Shown piece after piece: positions 1 to 12,160 of a stretch of 64,000 nucleotides of DNA. A model generated the notes under the pieces. That model did not search any database. It worked only from the letters and a program-made list of their open reading frames with translations, and was not told the DNA's origin. The stretch covers positions 200,485-264,484 of the forward strand of contig SVLQ01000001.1 of assembly GCA_015067825.1 (NCBI GenBank), in the 5' to 3' direction. Every line of letters starts with the position of its first letter. Positions within the stretch are counted from its first letter, which is position 1. The position numbers and the translations under genes are program-made. The DNA comes from Oscillospiraceae bacterium (lineage in GTDB: Bacteria; Bacillota; Clostridia; Oscillospirales; QAMX01).

Positions 1-384
1 GTCGAGCAGCATTTCCTGCTTCGTCAGATATTTGAAGAACATCCGCAGCGAAACCGCCTTCCGCGCTCTGGCAGCGCTGCCGATCCCGTTTCTGCCGTTG
101 GGACGGGACGCATTCTCACGGTCGCGAGAGAGATAGCTCATGTAATCGTACAGATCCATCAGCGTGACCGATTTTAAAAGCGCCGCATCCACGTCTTTGA
201 TCGGGATCTCATCGAATGCCATGTCTGTCGGACAAAGCCCGCGCACCTGCTTCAGATAGCGAAAAAACAGGCGCAGATCGAGGTAGTATTCGTCTGCCGT
301 GCGCGGTGATTTCCCTTGGATCGTCTCCACGTAGGTCAAAAACCGCCGCAGAATATCCGGGGCATCTTCAAAGCTTCGGTTCAT
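1..384 (-). CDS. Tyrosine recombinase (Xer-like), N-terminal part, cut by window edge
   Basis: Reading leftward from the ATG at 384, 128 codons stay open to the window edge, so the C-terminal catalytic domain (R-K-H-R-H-Y) is outside. The visible part resembles the SAM-like core-binding domain of tyrosine recombinases: a helix with the pattern TxxxYxxDLxxFFRYL near residues 30-50, and AARARKAVSLRMFFKYL near residues 105-121, which matches the family region RklsaLrsFfkyL. Such enzymes resolve chromosome dimers (XerC/XerD) or integrate mobile DNA; which one cannot be decided without the catalytic half. An AAGGAAGAG ribosome site lies 8 bases before the ATG. The gene starts 26 bases after the beta-galactosidase stop and could be co-transcribed with it. 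No mobile-element genes are next to it within the window. Confidence 0.8.
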   Translation of the reverse strand, partial: MNRSFEDAPDILRRFLTYVETIQGKSPRTADEYYLDLRLFFRYLKQVRGLCPTDMAFDEIPIKDVDAALLKSVTLMDLYDYMSYLSRDRENASRPNGRNGIGSAARARKAVSLRMFFKYLTKQEMLLD

Positions 385-410
385 GGAACGTTCTCTTCCT
401 TGTCGTGTGT

Positions 411-4507
<4,097 letters not shown>

Positions 4508-4547
4508 AATTATTTTCTCCCTTCAGAAATTGATGATCGGTTGGTTC

Positions 4548-5285
4548 TTACGCTTCAACAGGAGCCTGCTCAGCAGCGGCTTCGGTGTTTTCGTCGTAGC
4601 TTTCGCCCTGTTTGCCTTCGAGGATGGCGTTGGCCATCGTCTGGCTGATGAGCTTGATGGCGCGGATAGCGTCGTCGTTGCCCGGGATGACGAAATCAAT
4701 TTCATCGGGGTCGCAGTTGGTGTCAACGATCGCAACGATCGGGATACCGAGCTTTCTGGCTTCCGCGATAACGATGCGTTCCTTGCGCGGGTCGACGACA
4801 AAGATCGCGCCCGGCAGCTTCTTCATTTCTTTGATACCGCCCAGGTATTTTTCGAGGCGTTCGATTTCAAGACGCAGCTTGATGACTTCTTTCTTCGGGA
4901 GAAGATCGAAGGTGCCGTCGGCTTCCATGGTCTGGAGCTGGACAAGGCGTTCAATACGCTTCTGGATGGTCTTGAAGTTGGTCATCATACCGCCGAGCCA
5001 TCTGGTGTTCACGTAGAACTGGCCGCAGCGTTCCGCTTCGGTCTTGATGGCATCCTGCGCCTGCTTCTTCGTACCGACGAAGAGGACGCTTTCGCCGTTG
5101 GCGGCGATGTCACGGATGAAGTAGTAAGCTTCATCAAGTTTTTTGACGGTTTTCTGGAGGTCGATGATGTAGATCCCGTTGCGTTCCGTGAAGATGTAAC
5201 GCGCCATTTTCGGGTTCCAGCGGCGGGTGTGGTGACCGAAGTGCACACCGGCTTCCAGAAGACTTTTCATAGATACGACTGCCAT
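4548..5285 (-). CDS. rpsB: 30S ribosomal protein S2
   Basis: S2 (245 residues) binds the 30S subunit on the solvent side between head and body. The N-terminus [22 protein letters not shown] and the motif [12 protein letters not shown] are diagnostic, as are [12 protein letters not shown] and the [18 protein letters not shown] segment. The acidic Ala/Glu-rich C-terminus is typical. The start at 5285 is set by AAGGAGG 8 bases upstream; 12 further in-frame codons lie upstream of it, but they belong to the leader. It is the first gene of rpsB-tsf. A structured 5' leader of about 150 bases and an A-tract promoter precede it. Confidence 0.98.
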   Translation of the reverse strand: MAVVSMKSLLEAGVHFGHHTRRWNPKMARYIFTERNGIYIIDLQKTVKKLDEAYYFIRDIAANGESVLFVGTKKQAQDAIKTEAERCGQFYVNTRWLGGMMTNFKTIQKRIERLVQLQTMEADGTFDLLPKKEVIKLRLEIERLEKYLGGIKEMKKLPGAIFVVDPRKERIVIAEARKLGIPIVAIVDTNCDPDEIDFVIPGNDDAIRAIKLISQTMANAILEGKQGESYDENTEAAAEQAPVEA

Positions 5286-5434
5286 TGTGTTTTTCCTCCT
5301 TATTTGTTCAATCCGCCACACCGCTTACGCCCGAAACGGACCTCTCGCGAGGCACACCGCGCAGGCAACGGCGTGTGTGTGATACGCCTTTCGGCGCTGC
5401 CGGAACACTCAAATTTTATCCCGGCCGGACAACC
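5286..5434 (-). promoter_or_regulatory. Structured 5' leader of rpsB (candidate r-protein autoregulatory RNA)
   Basis: About 150 transcribed bases separate the predicted start site (near 5434) from the rpsB ATG. On the minus strand they contain compact GC-rich stems: a GCCGAAAGGC hairpin, a CCTC-GCGA-GAGG hairpin with a GNRA tetraloop, a CCG-TTT-CGG hairpin, and two copies of GCGGTGTG. R-protein operons commonly carry leaders bound by their own product, so S2 autoregulation is a reasonable inference. I cannot match it to a named RNA family by eye. Confidence 0.45.
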
Positions 5435-5440
5435 TGATAT

Positions 5441-5511
5441 ATTTTATCACAACTCATGCGAAAAAGCAAGTCTTTTTTTGCATTTTTTCATTTCTTTTTT
5501 TGCGTTTTTTT
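5441..5511 (-). promoter_or_regulatory. rpsB promoter with upstream phased A-tracts
   Basis: Minus-strand TTGCTT (5464-5469) and TAAAAT (5441-5446) are 17 bases apart. Directly upstream lie four A-tracts of 6-7 bases starting at 5473, 5483, 5495 and 5505, spaced 10-12 bases, as in UP elements or intrinsically curved DNA at strong ribosomal promoters. Confidence 0.75.
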
Positions 5512-5529
5512 CGTCTGCAGTCCATATAT

Positions 5530-6429
5530 CTAACGGACACGCGTGCGCACGAACTTCGTCAGCAGAACAAAGGCCGCCACCAGCACCAGAACCGTCACGA
5601 CAAGAATCGCATACATCGCAGATTCGGAGACGGCATGGTCGAAGAAACGGATCTCACAGTCGACCGCAGCGCGCATTCCCTCCAACGCGGCTGATGGTAT
5701 ACCGCTCTCCTCCATCGCCGCGAACACGCCGCGCATCGCGTGATTCCGAAGCAGTGCCGTCGCATACGTCCCCGGCAGGAAGGAAATGACCGTCTGCAGT
5801 GTCTCACCAAACTGAGAGATCGGAATATACGCGCCGCAGATAAAGCCATATCCGGCGCTGACGATCGAGCCAACCGCCGAGATCTGCCCTTGCGTGCAGA
5901 GAAAATGGTTGATGACCGAAGAAAGCGCCGTCCCGAACATGACAAGCAGGAAAACGTCCAGCAGGATCTTTGCCACGTCGGTTCCGGAGAGATACCAGCC
6001 GACGTTTATTAGGTAGAGAAAACTCGCACCGGCTGCCGCATAACAAATGATCAGTGTCGCCGCTGCAGATGCGAGGTAGTATCCCAGCGCAAGCGTCGAG
6101 CGGCGTACCGGCGCCATTGTCAGATCTCCGCGCGCACCGGTAACTTTATCCTGCACCATCAAAAAATTCGAGCAGAACGAAACCGTCACGCAGCAGACCG
6201 CAAGTAGCGACGACAACAGCTGACCGCCGACTGCGCCGTCGAGCAACTTGTCGTCGATCGGCACACCGGTCGGGATCGATGAGGCAAATGCATCGCGGTA
6301 TACGTTGGCAAGGAAGGTCGAATACAGCAAAAGCAGGATCATCGGTGTGATCAGCGAAGTAAAAAACATCCCTTTGTCTTTGAAAAAGAGCTTGATGTTA
6401 CGTTTTAAGAGTGCGCCGAGCCCGATCAT
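5530..6429 (-). CDS. ABC-2 type transporter permease
   Basis: The protein has 299 residues and about six hydrophobic segments: one near the N-terminus after KLFFKDKGMFF, a large extracytoplasmic loop (about 40-80), then four to five helices, ending in RTRVR. LSSVINHFLCTQGQISAVGS and FICGAYIPISQF match the conserved core of ABC-2 permeases used by drug and lantibiotic exporters. Its start overlaps the stop of the upstream ATPase by four bases (ATGA), so the two form one exporter. The substrate is not predictable. The operon has no obvious terminator before the rpsB promoter. Confidence 0.88.
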   Translation of the reverse strand: MIGLGALLKRNIKLFFKDKGMFFTSLITPMILLLLYSTFLANVYRDAFASSIPTGVPIDDKLLDGAVGGQLLSSLLAVCCVTVSFCSNFLMVQDKVTGARGDLTMAPVRRSTLALGYYLASAAATLIICYAAAGASFLYLINVGWYLSGTDVAKILLDVFLLVMFGTALSSVINHFLCTQGQISAVGSIVSAGYGFICGAYIPISQFGETLQTVISFLPGTYATALLRNHAMRGVFAAMEESGIPSAALEGMRAAVDCEIRFFDHAVSESAMYAILVVTVLVLVAAFVLLTKFVRTRVR

Positions 6430-7340
6430 TTTTCATCGCCTCCCACCAGTTTTTTGCCCGTAACCGCCAGGAATACGTCATCCATGCGTCCTTTGGTGAT
6501 CTCGTAGTCCGTAAACAACGTCGGCTGCGACAGAATGAGCGCAGTCGCTTCGGCAGTATTGCTGACGGCGACCCGGAATGCATCACGCAGAGGTTCGTAC
6601 GGCTTTCCGAGGGCGCGTACGTCGTCTTCCGGGACGTTGTAGAACGTGATATAGTCGCCGGTATACGCGTTCTTCAGCATCAGCGGGGTGCCGTCGGCGA
6701 CGATTTTACCGCTGTCAAGGATCACAACGTAGTCGGCGTCGGCAGCCTCCTCCATGTAATGCGTTGTGAGGAAAACGGTCATGTTGTTTACTTTGCGCAG
6801 ATCGTGGATAACGTTCCAAAGCGTCCGGCGCGTTTGCGGATCGAGTCCCGTCGTCGGTTCGTCCAGGATCAGGATCTTCGGTTCATGCAGCAGCGCACGC
6901 GCGATGTCGATTCGCCTCCGCTGACCGCCGGAGAGCTTGCCGACCGGGCGTTTGATCAGATCGGTAAATTCCAACAGCTCCGCCAGCTCGGTCAGGCGTT
7001 TGCGGAACGCTTCCCCTTTGATCCCGTAGAGTGCGGCACGGCTCGTAAGATTATCGCGCACGGAAAGGGCCGGATCAAGCACGGAGTTTTGGAAAACAAC
7101 ACCGAGCTCGCGCTTGACCGAATCCAGCGCACGGTCAAGATCTTTGCCATCGACCACGACTGAACCAGCGTCCTTAGCCAGCTGACCGCAAAGAATCGAG
7201 ATCGTCGTCGACTTTCCCGCACCGTTGACACCCAAAAACGCAAACAGTTCCCCGCTTTTCACGCGGAAGCTGATATCCTGTACGGCCTTAACCTCACCAA
7301 AGCTTTTGCTCAGGTGGTCGATTTCAATAATATTTGGCAT
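6426..7340 (-). CDS. ABC transporter ATP-binding protein (exporter type)
   Basis: This 304-residue protein is the nucleotide-binding subunit of the ABC-2 exporter encoded just after it. Walker A is GVNGAGKST (about residue 37), the signature is LSGGQRRRIDIARALLHEP, Walker B is ILILDEPTTGLDP, and the H-loop is LTTHYMEEA. The roughly 80-residue C-terminal extension is typical of the DrrA/CcmA exporter subfamily. The start at 7340 follows GGGGTGAAGTC. The promoter just upstream carries a perfect 27-bp palindrome over its -10 box, so the pair is probably repressed by a dimeric regulator encoded outside this window. Confidence 0.93.
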   Translation of the reverse strand: MPNIIEIDHLSKSFGEVKAVQDISFRVKSGELFAFLGVNGAGKSTTISILCGQLAKDAGSVVVDGKDLDRALDSVKRELGVVFQNSVLDPALSVRDNLTSRAALYGIKGEAFRKRLTELAELLEFTDLIKRPVGKLSGGQRRRIDIARALLHEPKILILDEPTTGLDPQTRRTLWNVIHDLRKVNNMTVFLTTHYMEEAADADYVVILDSGKIVADGTPLMLKNAYTGDYITFYNVPEDDVRALGKPYEPLRDAFRVAVSNTAEATALILSQPTLFTDYEITKGRMDDVFLAVTGKKLVGGDEK

Positions 7341-7355
7341 GACTTCACCCCTGTC

Positions 7356-7398
7356 TATATGATATCATTATGATATCATATAACGTATCATTTGTCAA
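7356..7398 (-). promoter_or_regulatory. Promoter and 27-bp palindromic operator of the ABC exporter
   Basis: On the minus strand TTGACA (7393-7398) and TATCAT (7370-7375) are 17 bases apart. Positions 7356-7382 form a perfect inverted repeat with 13-base arms around one central base; each arm itself contains the 10-base palindrome ATGATATCAT. The palindrome covers the -10 box and start site, a classical repressor position. Confidence 0.8.
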
Positions 7399-7410
7399 GT
7401 CCTTCCAAAC

Positions 7411-7442
7411 AAAAAGAGACCTGTCCTTCCGACAGGTCTCTT
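7411..7442 (-). terminator. Terminator of the GH36 gene
   Basis: A 12-bp stem (AGAGACCTGTC arm, 7414-7425 with 7431-7442) is followed by a T run on the minus strand, 15 bases after the GH36 stop. Confidence 0.88.
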
Positions 7443-7456
7443 GACTTTTGCTCGAT

Positions 7457-9607
7457 CTATGCCTCTATTGCTTCGTAAAGCACGAGTTCGGATGAAAGCG
7501 CCGCTGGGATCGCAATGCGGATACCGTTGGTCATCAGCTCGTCGCCGCTGACGGTAACGGTCGCCCCACTGTTATCGAACGTAACGCGGTAGGTTTTCGC
7601 TGCATCCACACCCTTGGGGTGTAACGTACGAGCTGCAGGAGCAACGCACGGCAGCGCATAGGCGACGATCGCGCCTTTTTGCTTGTCCGGCGAGGCGATC
7701 TCCTGCGCTAAAAATCCGTTGCGGATCGCTTCGGACGTTTCCGGCGTATGGTGGTAGCTGAGTGCCGTCGGCAGGATCCCGCGGATAAAGTTTTTGTAGA
7801 TCTCAACGCTGTGGCGCACAAAGGCCATCTGCTGCGGATTTACCATTGCTGTGGTCGGTGCAATCACGTTGAGGCTCATATGCGTCAGCATCGTGTTGCG
7901 CATATGCATATCAAACGACGCGTGTTCGTGGCAGCCCATACCGGCAAACAGGCGGTCAACACGTTCCGGCGGCAAAACCATCGTCATGCCGTTGGTGATA
8001 TACAGCGAGCGGGGTGCGCGCTGGCAGTCGGAGACCCAGGTGTGGTTGAAGTTCTTCATCATGCCGAGGTCGGTACGTCCGCCGCCACCGGCACAGTTTT
8101 CGAACACGACATGCGGGAACCGGCGCTTCAGATTGCGGTACATCCGGTAGACCGCATCGGTATGGCGCAGCGAAAGGCATTCGCGTTTACCCTTGACCGG
8201 TTCGCCAAAGGCAAAATAATCGCGGAACGAAACGTTATAGTCGATGCGCAGAAGATCCAGGCGATATTCCTCGATCATGCGCGCAAGCTCGCTTTCGGCC
8301 CATGCAGCGGCTTCGGGATTGGTGAAATCGATATAGCCGCCATTTTTCTTCCCGAACGCATCCTTGGCGATCCATTCGGGATGTTCGGCAAGAGCGGGTG
8401 CATATTCGCCGAGGCGTTCGATCTCGATCCACATGGCAAATTTCATACCGTGTTCGTGACAATAGTCGGAAAGCTCGGCAAGTCCGTTCGGATAACGGTC
8501 GGGATCGGGCTCGTTGACGCCGTTGTAGTCGCCCCAATTGATCGGGAACTCCGGCGGGCACTCCCAACCGGCATCAATGATAAAAATTTCTGCACCCATA
8601 TCGGCAAACTGGCGGATAAACGACTTTGAGGTCTCCACCGACATATCGTGTTCCGCCCCCATGCCCGCACCGACGGACAGGTCGACCGGATTCAGTTCCG
8701 GCGCATTCATGACCGACCGGCGAATATGCGCGTGCATTTGATTGACTGCATCATCCAGATCGCCCGAAACGACGCCCATATGCACTTCCGGAGAACACCA
8801 ACATTCCCCTGCGTCGATCACACGCATCGGGTTATGGGATGTGATCTCGGCGACAAGCGACAAATGGCTGGTATCGCGGTCGGGAACGGCATTGTAATCG
8901 AGGCTATAACGGCATCCGCCGCTCCAGCCGATCTGCGAGAAATAGACGAGACCCTCGACGTTGTTGCGCACAAAGACCGCAGGATGGCGGAAACGATCGC
9001 GACCGAAGCGGCTCTCAACGGCAATCAGACCGGGCTGCAGATCGTGCCAATTGAAGTGTCCTTCGACGCCCCATCCGTCGTTATCGAAATACCCGACGGA
9101 ATAGCGCTTCTCGTCAGCACAGCTATGTACGACGTGATCCTGCCGCAGCGCTTCCATACCGCCGCTCAAAAGCGCCAGACGGTTCAGATTCATCGGAGCA
9201 TCCGACAGATTTTCGATCTCCAACCAGCGCGTAAACATCTGTGTACCATCGAGGAGCGTATGGACCTTCAGACGCACGGGTTTAACCGTGCTTTCCAGCG
9301 TCACAACCGCTTCGATCTTTTCGCTTTCGTTTTGGATATCAAGATCAACAAAGCGAAGGCCGTAATCAAGGCTGACACCGTCCAGTTCTACGTGGAAAAC
9401 GGACGGTTCGCAGTACGACCCGGGATTCAGACGCGTCGGATAGCCGGCAAGCACGTTCAGCGGATAACCGGCAGCATTATAGCCGCCCGAAACAAGAACA
9501 CCGGAGTCGAATACCTCCTCATAGACCATCATTCCGCTACGGTAACAGATCACAGGCGTATCGCCCGGTTGGTAATAAATATCACAAAAAGCACGGTTTT
9601 GTTCCAT
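7457..9607 (-). CDS. Glycoside hydrolase family 36 alpha-galactosidase
   Basis: This 716-residue enzyme releases alpha-1,6-galactose from raffinose- or melibiose-type sugars. An N-terminal beta-sandwich precedes the TIM barrel, which starts near residue 310 with FIIDAGWE. The nucleophile is D456 in LLRIDYN and the acid/base is D527 in VSDCQRAP. The GH36/27 motif ENCAGGGGRTD, near residue 505, is intact. No signal peptide is visible. The start at 9607 has GGAGGAGG six bases upstream; 30 further in-frame codons reach back toward the promoter and are rejected. The gene has its own promoter and terminator and diverges from the serine hydrolase gene. Confidence 0.93.
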   Translation of the reverse strand: MEQNRAFCDIYYQPGDTPVICYRSGMMVYEEVFDSGVLVSGGYNAAGYPLNVLAGYPTRLNPGSYCEPSVFHVELDGVSLDYGLRFVDLDIQNESEKIEAVVTLESTVKPVRLKVHTLLDGTQMFTRWLEIENLSDAPMNLNRLALLSGGMEALRQDHVVHSCADEKRYSVGYFDNDGWGVEGHFNWHDLQPGLIAVESRFGRDRFRHPAVFVRNNVEGLVYFSQIGWSGGCRYSLDYNAVPDRDTSHLSLVAEITSHNPMRVIDAGECWCSPEVHMGVVSGDLDDAVNQMHAHIRRSVMNAPELNPVDLSVGAGMGAEHDMSVETSKSFIRQFADMGAEIFIIDAGWECPPEFPINWGDYNGVNEPDPDRYPNGLAELSDYCHEHGMKFAMWIEIERLGEYAPALAEHPEWIAKDAFGKKNGGYIDFTNPEAAAWAESELARMIEEYRLDLLRIDYNVSFRDYFAFGEPVKGKRECLSLRHTDAVYRMYRNLKRRFPHVVFENCAGGGGRTDLGMMKNFNHTWVSDCQRAPRSLYITNGMTMVLPPERVDRLFAGMGCHEHASFDMHMRNTMLTHMSLNVIAPTTAMVNPQQMAFVRHSVEIYKNFIRGILPTALSYHHTPETSEAIRNGFLAQEIASPDKQKGAIVAYALPCVAPAARTLHPKGVDAAKTYRVTFDNSGATVTVSGDELMTNGIRIAIPAALSSELVLYEAIEA

Positions 9608-9664
9608 ACGAAACCTCCTCCAAAGATCCGCCTCGGTCGGATCCATGAACACATCTTTATCGTA

Positions 9665-9694
9665 ATTATACAATGCCGTACTTTTATTTGTCAA
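9665..9694 (-). promoter_or_regulatory. Promoter of the GH36 gene
   Basis: Minus-strand TTGACA (9689-9694) and TATAAT (9665-9670) are separated by 18 bases. Confidence 0.82.
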
Positions 9695-9709
9695 CACGCG
9701 CGGTTAAAG

Positions 9710-9738
9710 TTGAAACAAAACCCCATTTATGATATAAT
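9710..9738 (+). promoter_or_regulatory. Promoter of the serine hydrolase
   Basis: TTGAAA (9710-9715) and TATAAT (9733-9738) have a 17-base spacer. The site is back to back with the GH36 promoter, 16 bases away. Confidence 0.82.
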
Positions 9739-9777
9739 CGTCCTGTCGCTATCCAAGGCAATCAAGGAGGTATTTCG

Positions 9778-10935
9778 ATGAGACTTCTGGATAAAAAACA
9801 TCTGGCCGAACTTTTGGAGGCGCGCTACGCCGAAGATGCCGCCGAGGCGAAGGTCGGCGGTGTGGCAGTCCGCATTTGCCAGAAAGGCGAAGTCGTTTAC
9901 GAAAATTATTTCGGCACCGTTTCGCCCGACAGTACCGTCCCGCTGCATTCCGATATCATTTTCCGCCTCGCATCCATGACAAAACCGATCACGGGCGTTG
10001 CGATCATGATTTTGGTCGACCGCGGTTTGATCAGCATCGAGGATACCGTAGAAACGTATTTCCCGGAATTTGCCAACCGTACGGTCGCCGTCACAGACGA
10101 AAACGGCAAAGTCGTCGGCAAGAAAGCCTCGAAAGAACCGCTGCGCATCAAGCACCTTTTGAGTCATACCTCCGGGCTGGGTAGCGGTGTGCTTTTGGAA
10201 CAGGCACATGGCAACATGACTGCCGCCGACGACCAAACGCTCGCAACGGCGCTTGCTTACTATGCCACGCTTGATCTGAGCTTCGAGCCATTCACCAGCC
10301 AGGCTTACAGCCCCACCATGGCCTTTGATATTGCGGCAGCGATCGTCGAGAAGGTCAGCGGACTCCCCTACGACGAATTCCTCCGGAAAGAACTGTTTGA
10401 CCCCTGCGAAATGAAAGACGCATCCTTTGCACCCACGAAAGAACAGTTCTCCCGCTTTATCGGTATGCACAACCGCGTCGATGAAAAAAGCGTGCGCGAA
10501 CCGATGCCCGAGGGCAAGGTCTTTGGCGGCACACCGGTCACGCACTTTTTAGGCGGAGCGGGCCTTGCAGCAACGCTGCGGGACTACTCCAATTTTGCCG
10601 AAATGCTTGTCAACGGCGGTATCTTCCACGGCAAGCGGATCCTCTCGGAACAGGCAGTCGCCACGCTCTCGGCCCCGATCGTTCCGCCAGAGGTGATGGG
10701 CGGCGAAACGTCACGTTGGGGACTCGGTGTGCTCGTCACCGCAACCGACGGCCATCCGCGTCTGCCCAAAGGCGCATACGGTTGGAGCGGCGCATACGGT
10801 ACTCATTTCTGGGTCGACCCCGCCAACAAGGTGACTGCCGTTTTCATGAAGAACTCTTTCTATGAAGGCGGAGCAGGTGCGCGAACCGAAAATAACTTCC
10901 AGGCAGACGTCAACGCGGCGTTTGCCGAAGCATAA
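9778..10935 (+). CDS. Serine hydrolase of the beta-lactamase class C / esterase family
   Basis: The protein has 385 residues. The SxxK motif is SMTK (about residue 66), followed by the usual LLSHTSGLG segment. The second motif reads YSP rather than YxN (QAYSPTM), as in EstB-like esterases rather than true AmpC beta-lactamases. A C-terminal GWSGAYGTHFWVDP stands where the HxG/KTG strand is expected. With no signal peptide, it is more likely a cytoplasmic esterase or peptidase than a beta-lactamase. AAGGAGG lies 7 bases before the ATG. It is monocistronic, with no clear terminator before the tRNA promoter. Confidence 0.85.
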   Translation: MRLLDKKHLAELLEARYAEDAAEAKVGGVAVRICQKGEVVYENYFGTVSPDSTVPLHSDIIFRLASMTKPITGVAIMILVDRGLISIEDTVETYFPEFANRTVAVTDENGKVVGKKASKEPLRIKHLLSHTSGLGSGVLLEQAHGNMTAADDQTLATALAYYATLDLSFEPFTSQAYSPTMAFDIAAAIVEKVSGLPYDEFLRKELFDPCEMKDASFAPTKEQFSRFIGMHNRVDEKSVREPMPEGKVFGGTPVTHFLGGAGLAATLRDYSNFAEMLVNGGIFHGKRILSEQAVATLSAPIVPPEVMGGETSRWGLGVLVTATDGHPRLPKGAYGWSGAYGTHFWVDPANKVTAVFMKNSFYEGGAGARTENNFQADVNAAFAEA

Positions 10936-10959
10936 ATAAAAAAAGTTTTTGATCAGCTC

Positions 10960-10988
10960 TTGACAAATGCAAAAAAATCTGATATCAT
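10960..10988 (+). promoter_or_regulatory. Promoter of tRNA-Ser
   Basis: TTGACA (10960-10965) and TATCAT (10983-10988) are 17 bases apart. The -10 lies inside a small inverted repeat, CTGATAT-CAT-ATATCAG. Confidence 0.75.
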
Positions 10989-11034
10989 ATATCAGTACTG
11001 CGAATTACGCAGTTTGCAAGGGCAGTTGCCGTAC

Positions 11035-11126
11035 GGAGAGATGGCTGAGCTGGTCTAAGGCGCACGACTGGAAATCGTGTATGGGCTTATACCCCATCGA
11101 GGGTTCGAATCCCTCTCTCTCCGCCA
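11035..11126 (+). tRNA. tRNA-Ser (anticodon GGA)
   Basis: Acceptor arm GGAGAGA pairs with TCTCTCC, followed by discriminator G and an encoded CCA. The anticodon stem CACGA/TCGTG (11063-11067 / 11075-11079) encloses a 7-base loop with GGA at 11070-11072. A long variable arm, as in class II tRNAs, and the GGTTCGAATCC T arm are present. Confidence 0.97.
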
Positions 11127-11130
11127 AAAG

Positions 11131-11170
11131 AAACGACAATTTTCAACAGAAAGTTGTCGTTTCTTTTTTT
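11131..11170 (+). terminator. Terminator of tRNA-Ser
   Basis: Stem AAACGACAA (11131-11139) pairs with 11154-11162 and is followed by C and seven Ts. Confidence 0.88.
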
Positions 11171-11319
11171 ATTCATTTCACACTTCTCTTTCCGATCTTC
11201 CCCGTTCTCTCAGATAATTTCTTCCGGAGAAAAATAAAGCAGACATATAACCGAAAGTTCCGCGATCGTAAGGGTGGACAGAAGCAATCCCGCCGTTCTG
11301 TAAACTTTCTGCCGTTAGC

Positions 11320-11348
11320 TTGCGCAACTACCACAGATATGATATACT
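11320..11348 (+). promoter_or_regulatory. Promoter of the SDR gene
   Basis: TTGCGC (11320-11325) and TATACT (11343-11348) are 17 bases apart. The stretch 11171-11319 before it holds nothing recognisable. Confidence 0.7.
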
Positions 11349-11386
11349 AATATTAATTCGATTACAAATAATGGAGGTATTTTTTT

Positions 11387-12091
11387 ATGAACCGCATTGT
11401 TTTGGTAACCGGCGCGACCAGCGGCTACGGTCTGGCGACGGCATATAAATTCAAGGCCGAGGGCGACACCGTTATTATAGCGTCGCGCAACGCCGAAAAG
11501 GTCAATAAAGTCGTCAGCGAAGGCGGCTTCGACGCCGGCTTCACGATTGACGTCACGGATTACGCCGCATGGCTTGCGCTCAAGGATTTCATCATGGAGC
11601 GTTACGGCCGTATTGACGTGCTCGTCAACAACGCCGGCGGCGGTGTTGCCATCGTCGACACGGTCGACCAGACGAAAGAAAACATCGACAAAGCGATCGC
11701 TTTGAACTTGAACAGCGTTATCTACGGTTCGTCGATCTTCGGTACTGTCATGAAGGAACAGAAAGACGGTATGATCATCAACATCTCGTCGGTCTGCGCC
11801 CGTCACTGCTGGCCCGGTTGGTCGGTCTACGCATCGGCCAAGGCCGCTGTTCTGAACTTCACCAAGGGACTTTACGTGGAACTGCAGCCGCACGGCGTGC
11901 GCGCAACCTGTGTTATTCCCGCCGCCGCGGCCACGGCATTCCAGTCGAGCGCCGGTATCGCCGACGAGAACCAGACCCTCTACCCCGAACACATCGCCGA
12001 TGCGGTCGTCTACGCCGCGAATCAGCCCAAGGGTGTGGTTGTGGAAGAAGTGACGGTTTGGGGCACCTCGCAGCAGGTCCAGCCTCTGTAA
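11387..12091 (+). CDS. Short-chain dehydrogenase/reductase (SDR)
   Basis: This 234-residue classical SDR has the Rossmann motif TGATSGYG at residues 8-15, NNAG near residue 82, the catalytic Ser in NISS, and YASAK (catalytic Tyr and Lys) near residue 149. The basic residues after the second strand (ASRN) suggest NADP(H) preference. The substrate cannot be inferred; YdfG-like 3-hydroxy acid dehydrogenases are the closest general type. GGAGG precedes the ATG. The gene is monocistronic between its own promoter and a bidirectional terminator. Confidence 0.92.
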   Translation: MNRIVLVTGATSGYGLATAYKFKAEGDTVIIASRNAEKVNKVVSEGGFDAGFTIDVTDYAAWLALKDFIMERYGRIDVLVNNAGGGVAIVDTVDQTKENIDKAIALNLNSVIYGSSIFGTVMKEQKDGMIINISSVCARHCWPGWSVYASAKAAVLNFTKGLYVELQPHGVRATCVIPAAAATAFQSSAGIADENQTLYPEHIADAVVYAANQPKGVVVEEVTVWGTSQQVQPL

Positions 12092-12105
12092 ACTCCATAA
12101 AATCA

Positions 12106-12143
12106 AAAATCCGATCCGTGAGCATTCACGGATCGGATTTTTT
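12106..12143. terminator. Bidirectional terminator between convergent genes
   Basis: A 16-bp stem (12106-12121 with 12126-12141, centred on CGATCCGTGA) has T runs on both strands. It serves the SDR gene (+) and the metal exporter (-). Confidence 0.9.
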
Positions 12144-12160
12144 CATAGTCTGGAAAATCA

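Noticed and set aside
1-384. Recombinase as evidence of an integrated element
   Set aside because: No att-like repeats, phage genes or tRNA are next to it in the visible part, and Xer recombinases are housekeeping genes.
10967-11350. Open frame spanning tRNA-Ser
   Set aside because: It overlaps a perfect tRNA gene, its promoter and its terminator.
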